DNA of 64,000 nt from Auanema rhodensis (taxonomy: Eukaryota > Nematoda > Chromadorea > Rhabditida > Rhabditidae). This document shows positions 24,562-37,537 of this stretch, piece after piece. Made by a program: the position numbers and the translations under genes. The stretch lies in contig OZ059895.1 in the NCBI GenBank assembly GCA_964057225.1, forward strand, positions 4,650,001-4,714,000, given 5' to 3'. Position 1 is the stretch's first letter, and every line of letters begins with the position of its first letter. The notes below the pieces were generated by a model that worked only from the letters and a program-made list of their open reading frames with translations, made no database searches and had not been told where the DNA came from.

Positions 24562-25965
24562 AGGCAAAGACGATGGACAATGTTATTCAACGAAAAAATT
24601 AATTCTTCGGGGTGAAAATCGAGGATATAAGTGTGAACTTATATCAGTTGATATCTCGGTGCATTTTCAAGCTAGCGCAAATCTGATAACACAGATCGAC
24701 GCAGCTTAAAAATCCGCATCGAATGCACTATACTACATTGAGAAACGCTTAATACAAAATTTAGTTATGATCGTTTGAAAAATGATGCATTAGTGTATGT
24801 TGAGTTTCCATGTACACTCAACATTGCTTCCAAAAACATTTTGACAAAAATTTTTTCGAAAAATTTCAAAATAATTTAGCAAAAAGTAGATGTTTTTAGA
24901 TTCCTTTTTTTAAGGCAAAAATGATGGACAATGTTATTAAACGAAAAAATTAATTCTTCAGGGTGAAAATCGAGGATATAAGTGTGAACTTATATCAGTT
25001 GATATCTCGGTGCATTTTCAAGCTAGCGCAAATCTGATAACACAGATCGACGCAGCTTAAAAATCCGCATCGAATGCACTATACTACATTGAGAAACGCT
25101 TAATACAAAAATTAGTTATGATCGTTTGAAAAATGATGCATTAGTGTATGTTGAGTTTCCATGTACACTCAACATTGCTTCCAAAAACATTTTGACAAAA
25201 ATTTTTTCGAAAAATTTCAAAATAATTTAGCAAAAAGTAGATGTTTTTGGATTCTTTTTTTCAAGGCAAAGACGATGGACAATGTTATTCAACGAAAAAA
25301 TTAATTCTTCGGGGTGAAAATCGAGGATATAAGTGTGAACTTATATCAGTTGATATCTCGGTGCATTTTTAAGCTAGCGCAAATCTGATAACACAGATCG
25401 ACGCAGCTTAAAAATCCGCATCGAATGCACTATACTTCATTGAGAAACGCTTAATACAAAAATTAGTTATGATCGTTTGAAAAATGATGCATTAGTGTAT
25501 GTTGAGTTTCCATGTACACTCAACATTGCTTCCAAAAACATTTTGACAAAAATTTTTTCGAAAAATTTCAAAATAATTTAGCAAAAAGTAGATGTTTTTA
25601 GATTCCTTTTTTCAAGGCAAAGATGATGGACAATGTTATTCAACGAAAAAATTAATTCTTCAGGGTGAAAATCGAGGATATAAGTGTGAACATATATCAG
25701 TTGATATCTCGGTGCATTTACAAGCTAGCGCAAATCTGATAACACAGATCGACGCAGCTTAAAAATCCGCATCGAATGCACTATACTTCATTGAGAAACG
25801 CTTAATACAAAAATTAGTTATGATCGTTTGAAAAATGATGCATTAGTGTATGTTGAGTTTCCATGTACACTCAACATTGCTTCCAAAAACATTTTGACAA
25901 AAATTTTTTCGAAAAATTTCAAAATAATTTAGCAAAAAGTGGATGTTTTTAGATTCCTTTTTTCA
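24211..25965 (+). repeat. 5-monomer higher-order repeat, copy 2 (1,755 bp)
   Basis: Monomers at 24562, 24913, 25264 and 25615 match 22807, 23158, 23509 and 23860. The first monomer of this copy (24211) is chimeric and marks the duplication junction. A third, incomplete turn follows: T-class monomer at 25966, then 26316 and 26667, which match 23158 and 23509, after which the order changes to an X-class monomer at 27018. Confidence 0.85.
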
Positions 25966-27718
25966 AGGCAAAGACGATGGACAATGTTATTCAACGAAAA
26001 AATTAATTCTTCAGGGTGAAAATCGAGGATATAAGTGTGAACTTATATCAGTTGATATCTCGGTGCATTTTCAAGCTAGCGCAAATCTGATAACAAAGAT
26101 CGACGCAGCTTAAAAATCCGCATCGAATGCACTATACTTCATTGAGAAACGCTTAATAAAAAATTAGTTATGATCGTTTGAAAAATGATGCATTAGTGTA
26201 TGTTGAGTTTCCATGTACACTCAACATTGCTTCCAAAAACATTTTGACAAAAATTTTTTCGAAAAATTTCAAAATAATTTAGCAAAAAGTAGATGTTTTT
26301 AGATTCCTTTTTTTAAGGCAAAAATGATGGACAATGTTATTAAACGAAAAAATTAATTCTTCAGGGTGAAAATCGAGGATATAAGTGTGAACTTATATCA
26401 GTTGATATCTCGGTGCATTTTCAAGCTAGCGCAAATCTGATAACACAGATCGACGCAGCTTAAAAATCCGCATCGAATGCACTATACTACATTGAGAAAC
26501 GCTTAATACAAAAATTAGTTATGATCGTTTGAAAAATGATGCATTAGTGTATGTTGAGTTTCCATGTACACTCAACATTGCTTCCAAAAACATTTTGACA
26601 AAAATTTTTTCGAAAAATTTCAAAATAATTTAGCAAAAAGTAGATGTTTTTGGATTCTTTTTTTCAAGGCAAAGACGATGGACAATGTTATTCAACGAAA
26701 AAATTAATTCTTCGGGGTGAAAATCGAGGATATAAGTGTGAACTTATATCAGTTGATATCTCGGTGCATTTTTAAGCTAGCGCAAATCTGATAACACAGA
26801 TCGACGCAGCTTAAAAATCCGCATCGAATGCACTATACTTCATTGAGAAACGCTTAATACAAAAATTAGTTATGATCGTTTGAAAAATGATGCATTAGTG
26901 TATGTTGAGTTTCCATGTACACTCAACATTGCTTCCAAAAACATTTTGACAAAAATTTTTTCGAAAAATTTCAAAATAATTTAGCAAAAAGTAGATGTTT
27001 TTAGATTCCTTTTTTCAAGGCAAAGACGATGGACAATGTTATTCAACGAAAAAATTAATTCTTCAGGGTGAAAATCGAGGATATAAGTGTGAACTTATAT
27101 CAGTTGATATCTCGGTGCATTTTCAAGCTAGCGAAATCTGATAACACAGATCGACGCAGCTTAAAAATCCGCATCGAATGCACTATACTTCATTGAGAAA
27201 CGCTTAATACAAAAATTAGTTATGATCGTTTGAAAAATGATGCATTAGTGTATGTTGAGTTTCCATGTACACTCAACATTGCTTCCAAAAACATTTTGAC
27301 AAAAATTTTTTCGAAAAATTTCAAAATAATTTAGCAAAAAGTAGATGTTTTTAGATTCCTTTTTTCAAGGCAAAGATGATGGACAATGTTATTCAACGAA
27401 AAAATTAATTCTTCAGGGTGAAAATCGAGGATATAAGTGTGAACATATATCAGTTGATATCTCGGTGCATTTACAAGCTAGCGCAAATCTGATAACACAG
27501 ATCGACGCAGCTTAAAAATCCGCATCGAATGCACTATACTACATTGAGAAACGCTTAATACAAAAATTAGTTATGATCGTTTGAAAAATGATGCATTAGT
27601 GTATGTTGAGTTTCCATGTACACTCAACATTGCTTCCAAAAACATTTTGACAAAAATTTTTTCGAAAAATTTCAAAATAATTTAGCAAAAAGTAGATGTT
27701 TTTAGATTCCTTTTTTCA

Positions 27719-29122
27719 AGGCAAAGATGATGGACAATGTTATTCAACGAAAAAATTAATTCTTCAGGGTGAAAATCGAGGATATAAGTGTGAACATATA
27801 TCAGTTGATATCTCGGTGCATTTACAAGCTAGCGCAAATCTGATAACACAGATCGACGCAGCTTAAAAATCCGCATCGAATGCACTATACTTCATTGAGA
27901 AACGCTTAATACAAAAATTAGTTATGATCGTTTGAAAAATGATGCATTAGTGTATGTTGAGTTTCCATGCACACTCAACATTGCTTCCAAAAACATTTTG
28001 ACAAAAATTTTTTCGAAAAATTTCAAAATAATTTAGCAAAAAGTAGATGTTTTTAGATTCCTTTTTTTAAGGCAAAAATGATGGACAATGTTATTAAGCG
28101 AAAAAATTAATTCTTCGGGGTGAAAATCGAGGATATAAGTGTGAACTTATATCAGTTGATATCTCGGTGCATTTTTAAGCTAGCGCAAATCTGATAACAC
28201 AGATCGACGCAGCTTAAAAATCCGCATCGAATGCACTATACTACATTGAAAAACGCTTAATACAAAAATTAGTTATGATCGTTTGAAAAATGATGCATTA
28301 GTGTATGTTGAGTTTCCATGTACACTCAACATTGCTTCCAAAAACATTTTGACAAAAATTTTTTCGAAAAATTTCAAAATAATTTAGCAAAAAGTAGATG
28401 TTTTTAGATTCCTTTTTTCAAGGCAAAGATGATGGACAATGTTATTCAACGAAAAAATCAATTCTTCAGGGTGAAAATCGAGGATATAAGTGTGAACATA
28501 TATCAGTTGATATCTCGGTGCATTTACAAGCTAGCGCAAATCTGATAACACAGATCGACGCAGCTTAAAAATCCGCATCGAATGCACTATACTTCATTGA
28601 GAAACGCTTAATACAAAAATTAGTTATGATCGTTTGAAAAATGATGCATTAGTGTATGTTGAGTTTCCATGCACACTCAACATTGCTTCCAAAAACATTT
28701 TGACAAAAATTTTTTCGAAAAATTTCAAAATAATTTAGCAAAAAGTAGATGTTTTTAGATTCCTTTTTTCAAGGCAAAGACGATGGACAATGTTATTCAA
28801 CGAAAAAATTAATTCTTCAGGGTGAAAATCGAGGATATAAGTGTGAACTTATATCAGTTGATATCTCGGTGCATTTTCAAGCTAGCGCAAATCTGATAAC
28901 ACAGATCGACGCAGCTTAAAAATCCGCATCGAATGCACTATACTTCATTGAGAAACGCTTAATACAAAAATTAGTTATGATCGTTTGAAAAATGATGCAT
29001 TAGTGTATGTTGAGTTTCCATGTACACTCAACATTGCTTCCAAAAACATTTTGACAAAAATTTTTTCGAAAAATTTCAAAATAATTTAGCAAAAAGTAGA
29101 TGTTTTTAGATTCCTTTTTTCA
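27719..29122 (+). repeat. R-V2-W2-P module, leftmost copy
   Basis: Monomers at 27719 (R, CCATGCAC, TTTAAGG end), 28070 (V2, with private ATTAAGCG instead of ATTAAACG), 28421 (W2) and 28772 (P). The fifth member differs: a U-class monomer (29123, GGATTC end) stands where the later modules have Q. The same R-V2-W2-P order recurs at 31226, an offset of 3,507 bp (ten monomers), and again at 39290 and 56820. Confidence 0.8.
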
Positions 29123-29472
29123 AGGCAAAGACGATGGACAATGTTATTCAACGAAAAAATTAATTCTTCAGGGTGAAAATCGAGGATATAAGTGTGAACT
29201 TATATCAGTTGATATCTCGGTGCATTTTCAAGCTAGCGAAATCTGATAACACAGATCGACGCAGCTTAAAAATCCGCATCGAATGCACTATACTTCATTG
29301 AGAAACGCTTAATACAAAAATTAGTTATGATCGTTTGAAAAATGATGCATTAGTGTATGTTGAGTTTCCATGTACACTCAACATTGCTTCCAAAAACATT
29401 TTGACAAAAATTTTTTCGAAAAATTTCAAAATAATTTAGCAAAAAGTAGATGTTTTTGGATTCTTTTTTTCA

Positions 29473-31576
29473 AGGCAAAGACGATGGACAATGTTATTCA
29501 ACGAAAAAATTAATTCTTCGGGGTGAAAATCGAGGATATAAGTGTGAACTTATATCAGTTGATATCTCGGTGCATTTTTAAGCTAGCGCAAATCTGATAA
29601 CACAGATCGACGCAGCTTAAAAATCCGCATCGAATGCACTATACTTCATTGAGAAACGCTTAATACAAAAATTAGTTATGATCGTTTGAAAAATGATGCA
29701 TTAGTGTATGTTGAGTTTCCATGTACACTCAACATTGCTTCCAAAAACATTTTGACAAAAATTTTTTCGAAAAATTTCAAAATAATTTAGCAAAAAGTAG
29801 ATGTTTTTAGATTCCTTTTTTCAAGGCAAAGACGATGGACAATGTTATTCAACGAAAAAATTAATTCTTCAGGGTGAAAATCGAGGATATAAGTGTGAAC
29901 TTATATCAGTTGATATCTCGGTGCATTTTCAAGCTAGCGAAATCTGATAACACAGATCGACGCAGCTTAAAAATCCGCATCGAATGCACTATACTTCATT
30001 GAGAAACGCTTAATACAAAAATTAGTTATGATCGTTTGAAAAATGATGCATTAGTGTATGTTGAGTTTCCATGTACACTCAACATTGCTTCCAAAAACAT
30101 TTTGACAAAAATTTTTTCGAAAAATTTCAAAATAATTTAGCAAAAAGTAGATGTTTTTAGATTCCTTTTTTCAAGGCAAAGATGATGGACAATGTTATTC
30201 AACGAAAAAATTAATTCTTCAGGGTGAAAATCGAGGATATAAGTGTGAACATATATCAGTTGATATCTCGGTGCATTTACAAGCTAGCGCAAATCTGATA
30301 ACACAGATCGACGCAGCTTAAAAATCCGCATCGAATGCACTATACTTCATTGAGAAACGCTTAATACAAAAATTAGTTATGATCGTTTGAAAAATGATGC
30401 ATTAGTGTATGTTGAGTTTCCATGTACACTCAACATTGCTTCCAAAAACATTTTGACAAAAATTTTTTCGAAAAATTTCAAAATAATTTAGCAAAAAGTA
30501 GATGTTTTTGGATTCTTTTTTTCAAGGCAAAGACGATGGACAATGTTATTCAACGAAAAAATTAATTCTTCGGGGTGAAAATCGAGGATATAAGTGTGAA
30601 CTTATATCAGTTGATATCTCGGTGCATTTTTAAGCTAGCGCAAATCTGATAACACAGATCGACGCAGCTTAAAAATCCGCATCGAATGCACTATACTTCA
30701 TTGAGAAACGCTTAATACAAAAATTAGTTATGATCGTTTGAAAAATGATGCATTAGTGTATGTTGAGTTTCCATGTACACTCAACATTGCTTCCAAAAAC
30801 ATTTTGACAAAAATTTTTTCGAAAAATTTCAAAATAATTTAGCAAAAAGTAGATGTTTTTAGATTCCTTTTTTCAAGGCAAAGACGATGGACAATGTTAT
30901 TCAACGAAAAAATTAATTCTTCAGGGTGAAAATCGAGGATATAAGTGTGAACTTATATCAGTTGATATCTCGGTGCATTTTCAAGCTAGCGAAATCTGAT
31001 AACACAGATCGACGCAGCTTAAAAATCCGCATCGAATGCACTATACTTCATTGAGAAACGCTTAATACAAAAATTAGTTATGATCGTTTGAAAAATGATG
31101 CATTAGTGTATGTTGAGTTTCCATGTACACTCAACATTGCTTCCAAAAACATTTTGACAAAAATTTTTTCGAAAAATTTCAAAATAATTTAGCAAAAAGT
31201 AGATGTTTTTAGATTCCTTTTTTCAAGGCAAAGATGATGGACAATGTTATTCAACGAAAAAATTAATTCTTCAGGGTGAAAATCGAGGATATAAGTGTGA
31301 ACATATATCAGTTGATATCTCGGTGCATTTACAAGCTAGCGCAAATCTGATAACACAGATCGACGCAGCTTAAAAATCCGCATCGAATGCACTATACTTC
31401 ATTGAGAAACGCTTAATACAAAAATTAGTTATGATCGTTTGAAAAATGATGCATTAGTGTATGTTGAGTTTCCATGCACACTCAACATTGCTTCCAAAAA
31501 CATTTTGACAAAAATTTTTTCGAAAAATTTCAAAATAATTTAGCAAAAAGTAGATGTTTTTAGATTCCTTTTTTTA
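29473..31576 (+). repeat. 3-monomer higher-order repeat, two copies (1,052 + 1,052 bp)
   Basis: Triplet one: 29473 (GAC, CGGGG, TTTTTAAGC, TCATTGAG), 29824 (X class), 30174 (R class with GGATTC end). Triplet two: 30525, 30876 and 31226 with the same first two classes and an R monomer that ends TTTAAGG and has the CCATGCAC loop. The R monomer at 30174 looks chimeric: an R front joined to a U-type end, which leads back into the CGGGG start. That fits a tandem duplication with the exchange inside the R monomer. Confidence 0.78.
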
Positions 31577-32979
31577 AGGCAAAAATGATGGACAATGTTA
31601 TTAAACGAAAAAATTAATTCTTCGGGGTGAAAATCGAGGATATAAGTGTGAACTTATATCAGTTGATATCTCGGTGCATTTTTAAGCTAGCGCAAATCTG
31701 ATAACACAGATCGACGCAGCTTAAAAATCCGCATCGAATGCACTATACTACATTGAAAAACGCTTAATACAAAAATTAGTTATGATCGTTTGAAAAATGA
31801 TGCATTAGTGTATGTTGAGTTTCCATGTACACTCAACATTGCTTCCAAAAACATTTTGACAAAAATTTTTTCGAAAAATTTCAAAATAATTTAGCAAAAA
31901 GTAGATGTTTTTAGATTCCTTTTTTCAAGGCAAAGATGATGGACAATGTTATTCAACGAAAAAATCAATTCTTCAGGGTGAAAATCGAGGATATAAGTGT
32001 GAACATATATCAGTTGATATCTCGGTGCATTTACAAGCTAGCGCAAATCTGATAACACAGATCGACGCAGCTTAAAAATCCGCATCGAATGCACTATACT
32101 TCATTGAGAAACGCTTAATACAAAAATTAGTTATGATCGTTTGAAAAATGATGCATTAGTGTATGTTGAGTTTCCATGCACACTCAACATTGCTTCCAAA
32201 AACATTTTGACAAAAATTTTTTCGAAAAATTTCAAAATAATTTAGCAAAAAGTAGATGTTTTTAGATTCCTTTTTTCAAGGCAAAGACGATGGACAATGT
32301 TATTCAACGAAAAAATTAATTCTTCAGGGTGAAAATCGAGGATATAAGTGTGAACTTATATCAGTTGATATCTCGGTGCATTTTCAAGCTAGCGCAAATC
32401 TGATAACACAGATCGACGCAGCTTAAAAATCCGCATCGAATGCACTATACTTCATTGAGAAACGCTTAATACAAAAATTAGTTATGATCGTTTGAAAAAT
32501 GATGCATTAGTGTATGTTGAGTTTCCATGTACACTCAACATTGCTTCCAAAAACATTTTGACAAAAATTTTTTCGAAAAATTTCAAAATAATTTAGCAAA
32601 AAGTAGATGTTTTTAGATTCCTTTTTTCAAGGCAAAGACGATGGACAATGTTATTCAACGAAAAAATTAATTCTTCAGGGTGAAAATCGAGGATATAAGT
32701 GTGAACTTATATCAGTTGATATCTCGGTGCATTTTCAAGCTAGCGAAATCTGATAACACAGATCGACGCAGCTTAAAAATCCGCATCGAATGCACTATAC
32801 TTCATTGAGAAACGCTTAATACAAAAATTAGTTATGATCGTTTGAAAAATGATGCATTAGTGTATGTTGAGTTTCCATGTACACTCAACATTGCTTCCAA
32901 AAACATTTTGACAAAAATTTTTTCGAAAAATTTCAAAATAATTTAGCGAAAAGTAGATGTTTTTAGATTCCTTTTTTCA
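31226..32979 (+). repeat. R-V2-W2-P-Q module (1,754 bp)
   Basis: Monomers at 31226 (R), 31577 (V2: AAAAT/ATTAAACG, CGGGG, TTTTTAAGC, TACATTGAA), 31928 (W2: AAAATCAATT, CATATA, TTACAAGC, CCATGCAC), 32279 (P) and 32630 (Q: GCGAAATC deletion, GCGAAAAG). It is followed by another R at 32980. This is the first complete copy; others start at 39290 and 56820. V2-W2-P-Q without the leading R occurs at 44900 and 62430. Confidence 0.85.
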
Positions 32980-35084
32980 AGGCAAAGATGATGGACAATG
33001 TTATTCAACGAAAAAATTAATTCTTCAGGGTGAAAATCGAGGATATAAGTGTGAACATATATCAGTTGATATCTCGGTGCATTTACAAGCTAGCGCAAAT
33101 CTGATAACACAGATCGACGCAGCTTAAAAATCCGCATCGAATGCACTATACTTCATTGAGAAACGCTTAATACAAAAATTAGTTATGATCGTTTGAAAAA
33201 TGATGCATTAGTGTATGTTGAGTTTCCATGCACACTCAACATTGCTTCCAAAAACATTTTGACAAAAATTTTTTCGAAAAATTTCAAAATAATTTAGCAA
33301 AAAGTAGATGTTTTTAGATTCCTTTTTTTAAGGCAAAAATGATGGACAATGTTATTAAACGAAAAAATTAATTCTTCAGGGTGAAAATCGAGGATATAAG
33401 TGTGAACTTATATCAGTTGATATCTCGGTGCATTTTTAAGCTAGCGCAAATCTGATAACACAGATCGACGCAGCTTAAAAATCCGCATCGAATGCACTAT
33501 ACTTCATTGAGAAACGCTTAATACAAAAATTAGTTATGATCGTTTGAAAAATGATGCATTAGTGTATGTTGAGTTTCCATGCACACTCAACATTGCTTCC
33601 AAAAACATTTTGACAAAAATTTTTTCGAAAAATTTCAAAATAATTTAGCAAAAAGTAGATGTTTTTAGATTCCTTTTTTTAAGGCAAAAATGATGGACAA
33701 TGTTATTAAACGAAAAAATTAATTCTTCAGGGTGAAAATCGAGGATATAAGTGTGAACTTATATCAGTTGATATCTCGGTGCATTTTTAAGCTAGCGCAA
33801 ATCTGATAACACAGATCGACGCAGCTTAAAAATCCGCATCGAATGCACTATACTTCATTGAGAAACGCTTAATACAAAAATTAGTTATGATCGTTTGAAA
33901 AATGATGCATTAGTGTATGTTGAGTTTCCATGTACACTCAACATTGCTTCCAAAAACATTTTGACAAAAATTTTTTCGAAAAATTTCAAAATAATTTAGC
34001 AAAAAGTGGATGTTTTTAGATTCCTTTTTTCAAGGCAAAGACGATGGACAATGTTATTCAACGAAAAAATTAATTCTTCAGGGTGAAAATCGAGGATATA
34101 AGTGTGAACTTATATCAGTTGATATCTCGGTGCATTTTCAAGCTAGCGCAAATCTGATAACAAAGATCGACGCAGCTTAAAAATCCGCATCGAATGCACT
34201 ATACTTCATTGAGAAACGCTTAATAAAAAATTAGTTATGATCGTTTGAAAAATGATGCATTAGTGTATGTTGAGTTTCCATGTACACTCAACATTGCTTC
34301 CAAAAACATTTTGACAAAAATTTTTTCGAAAAATTTCAAAATAATTTAGCGAAAAGTAGATGTTTTTAGATTCCTTTTTTCAAGGCAAAGATGATGGACA
34401 ATGTTATTCAACGAAAAAATTAATTCTTCAGGGTGAAAATCGAGGATATAAGTGTGAACATATATCAGTTGATATCTCGGTGCATTTACAAGCTAGCGCA
34501 AATCTGATAACACAGATCGACGCAGCTTAAAAATCCGCATCGAATGCACTATACTTCATTGAGAAACGCTTAATACAAAAATTAGTTATGATCGTTTGAA
34601 AAATGATGCATTAGTGTATGTTGAGTTTCCATGCACACTCAACATTGCTTCCAAAAACATTTTGACAAAAATTTTTTCGAAAAATTTCAAAATAATTTAG
34701 CAAAAAGTAGATGTTTTTAGATTCCTTTTTTTAAGGCAAAAATGATGGACAATGTTATTAAACGAAAAAATTAATTCTTCAGGGTGAAAATCGAGGATAT
34801 AAGTGTGAACTTATATCAGTTGATATCTCGGTGCATTTTTAAGCTAGCGCAAATCTGATAACACAGATCGACGCAGCTTAAAAATCCGCATCGAATGCAC
34901 TATACTTCATTGAGAAACGCTTAATACAAAAATTAGTTATGATCGTTTGAAAAATGATGCATTAGTGTATGTTGAGTTTCCATGTACACTCAACATTGCT
35001 TCCAAAAACATTTTGACAAAAATTTTTTCGAAAAATTTCAAAATAATTTAGCAAAAAGTGGATGTTTTTAGATTCCTTTTTTCA

Positions 35085-37187
35085 AGGCAAAGACGATGGA
35101 CAATGTTATTCAACGAAAAAATTAATTCTTCAGGGTGAAAATCGAGGATATAAGTGTGAACTTATATCAGTTGATATCTCGGTGCATTTTCAAGCTAGCG
35201 CAAATCTGATAACAAAGATCGACGCAGCTTAAAAATCCGCATCGAATGCACTATACTTCATTGAGAAACGCTTAATAAAAAATTAGTTATGATCGTTTGA
35301 AAAATGATGCATTAGTGTATGTTGAGTTTCCATGTACACTCAACATTGCTTCCAAAAACATTTTGACAAAAATTTTTTCGAAAAATTTCAAAATAATTTA
35401 GCAAAAAGTAGATGTTTTTAGATTCCTTTTTTCAAGGCAAAGACGATGGACAATGTTATTCAACGAAAAAATTAATTCTTCAGGGTGAAAATCGAGGATA
35501 TAAGTGTGAACTTATATCAGTTGATATCTCGGTGCATTTTCAAGCTAGCGAAATCTGATAACACAGATCGACGCAGCTTAAAAATCCGCATCGAATGCAC
35601 TATACTTCATTGAGAAACGCTTAATACAAAAATTAGTTATGATCGTTTGAAAAATGATGCATTAGTGTATGTTGAGTTTCCATGTACACTCAACATTGCT
35701 TCCAAAAACATTTTGACAAAAATTTTTTCGAAAAATTTCAAAATAATTTAGCAAAAAGTAGATGTTTTTGGATTCTTTTTTTCAAGGCAAAGACGATGGA
35801 CAATGTTATTCAACGAAAAAATTAATTCTTCGGGGTGAAAATCGAGGATATAAGTGTGAACTTATATCAGTTGATATCTCGGTGCATTTTTAAGCTAGCG
35901 CAAATCTGATAACACAGATCGACGCAGCTTAAAAATCCGCAACGAATGCACTATACTACATTGAAAAACGCTTAATACAAAAATTAGTTATGATCGTTTG
36001 AAAAATGATGCATTAGTGTATGTTGAGTTTCCATGTACACTCAACATTGCTTCCAAAAACATTTTGACAAAAATTTTTTCGAAAAATTTCAAAATAATTT
36101 AGCAAAAAGTAGATGTTTTTAGATTCCTTTTTTCAAGGCAAAGATGATGGACAATGTTATTCAACGAAAAAATCAATTCTTCAGGGTGAAAATCGAGGAT
36201 ATAAGTGTGAACTTATATCAGTTGATATCTCGGTGCATTTTTAAGCTAGCGCAAATCTGATAACACAGATCGACGCAGCTTAAAAATCCGCATCGAATGC
36301 ACTATACTTCATTGAGAAACGCTTAATACAAAAATTAGTTATGATCGTTTGAAAAATGATGCATTAGTGTATGTTGAGTTTCCATGTACACTCAACATTG
36401 CTTCCAAAAACATTTTGACAAAAATTTTTTCGAAAAATTTCAAAATAATTTAGCAAAAAGTAGATGTTTTTAGATTCCTTTTTTCAAGGCAAAGACGATG
36501 GACAATGTTATTCAACGAAAAAATTAATTCTTCAGGGTGAAAATCGAGGATATAAGTGTGAACTTATATCAGTTGATATCTCGGTGCATTTTCAAGCTAG
36601 CGAAATCTGATAACACAGATCGACGCAGCTTAAAAATCCGCATCGAATGCACTATACTTCATTGAGAAACGCTTAATACAAAAATTAGTTATGATCGTTT
36701 GAAAAATGATGCATTAGTGTATGTTGAGTTTCCATGTACACTCAACATTGCTTCCAAAAACATTTTGACAAAAATTTTTTCGAAAAATTTCAAAATAATT
36801 TAGCAAAAAGTAGATGTTTTTAGATTCCTTTTTTCAAGGCAAAGATGATGGACAATGTTATTCAACGAAAAAATTAATTCTTCAGGGTGAAAATCGAGGA
36901 TATAAGTGTGAACATATATCAGTTGATATCTCGGTGCATTTACAAGCTAGCGCAAATCTGATAACACAGATCGACGCAGCTTAAAAATCTGCATCGAATG
37001 CACTATACTTCATTGAGAAACGCTTAATACAAAAATTAGTTATGATCGTTTGAAAAATGATGCATTAGTGTATGTTGAGTTTCCATGCACACTCAACATT
37101 GCTTCCAAAAACATTTTGACAAAAATTTTTTCGAAAAATTTCAAAATAATTTAGCAAAAAGTAGATGTTTTTAGATTCCTTTTTTTA
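35085..37187 (+). repeat. T-U-V-W-X-R module 1 (2,103 bp)
   Basis: Monomers at 35085 (T: ATAACAAAG and AATAAAAAATT), 35435 (U: GCGAAATC, GGATTC end), 35785 (V: CGGGG, CGCAACG, TACATTGAA), 36136 (W: AAAATCAATT, CTTATA, TTTTTAAGC), 36487 (X: GCGAAATC) and 36837 (R, with the rare TCTGCATCG at 36990). Lengths 350+350+351+351+350+351. The U-to-V link carries a boundary haplotype, GGATTCTTTTTTTC then CGGGG. Confidence 0.87.
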
Positions 37188-37537
37188 AGGCAAAAATGAT
37201 GGACAATGTTATTAAACGAAAAAATTAATTCTTCGGGGTGAAAATCGAGGATATAAGTGTGAACTTATATCAGTTGATATCTCGGTGCATTTTCAAGCTA
37301 GCGAAATCTGATAACACAGATCGACGCAGCTTAAAAATCCGCATCGAATGCACTATACTTCATTGAGAAACGCTTAATACAAAAATTAGTTATGATCGTT
37401 TGAAAAATGATGCATTAGTGTATGTTGAGTTTCCATGTACACTCAACATTGCTTCCAAAAACATTTTGACAAAAATTTTTTCGAAAAATTTCAAAATAAT
37501 TTAGCAAAAAGTGGATGTTTTTAGATTCCTTTTTTCA
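37188..37537 (+). repeat. Chimeric SQ monomer, unit 1
   Basis: It begins as S or V2 (AAAAT, ATTAAACG, CGGGG), has TTTTCAAGC with the GCGAAATC deletion as in Q, U or X, then ends GTGGATG as in S. At least two class switches within 350 bp are needed. The identical chimera sits at 52615-52964, so it formed before the 15.4-kb duplication. Confidence 0.78.

Larger units (their letters stand above)
17895..27718 (+). repeat. Sub-array B: middle part, 28 monomers, new variant set
   Basis: The monomer at 17895 is the first with the CCATGCAC loop variant and the first to end in TTTAAGG, and it leads into the first AAAAT/ATTAAACG start at 18246. Other states that debut here are TACATTGAG (18597), GTGGATG (19299), CGCAACG with TACATTGAA (20703), the AATAAAAAATT deletion (22106), the GGATTCTTTTTTTC end (22456) and TCTTCGGGG (22807). 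The sub-array A variants GCAAAGAG, TAGTTTATG, ATGATTTATT and AAAAATAAGTT are absent. Monomer order is irregular up to about 22.1 kb and then becomes a 5-monomer repeat. The classes that dominate sub-array C are all present here in precursor or mixed form (for example 20352, 20703, 21054 and 21755 resemble W, V, X and W2). Confidence 0.85.
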
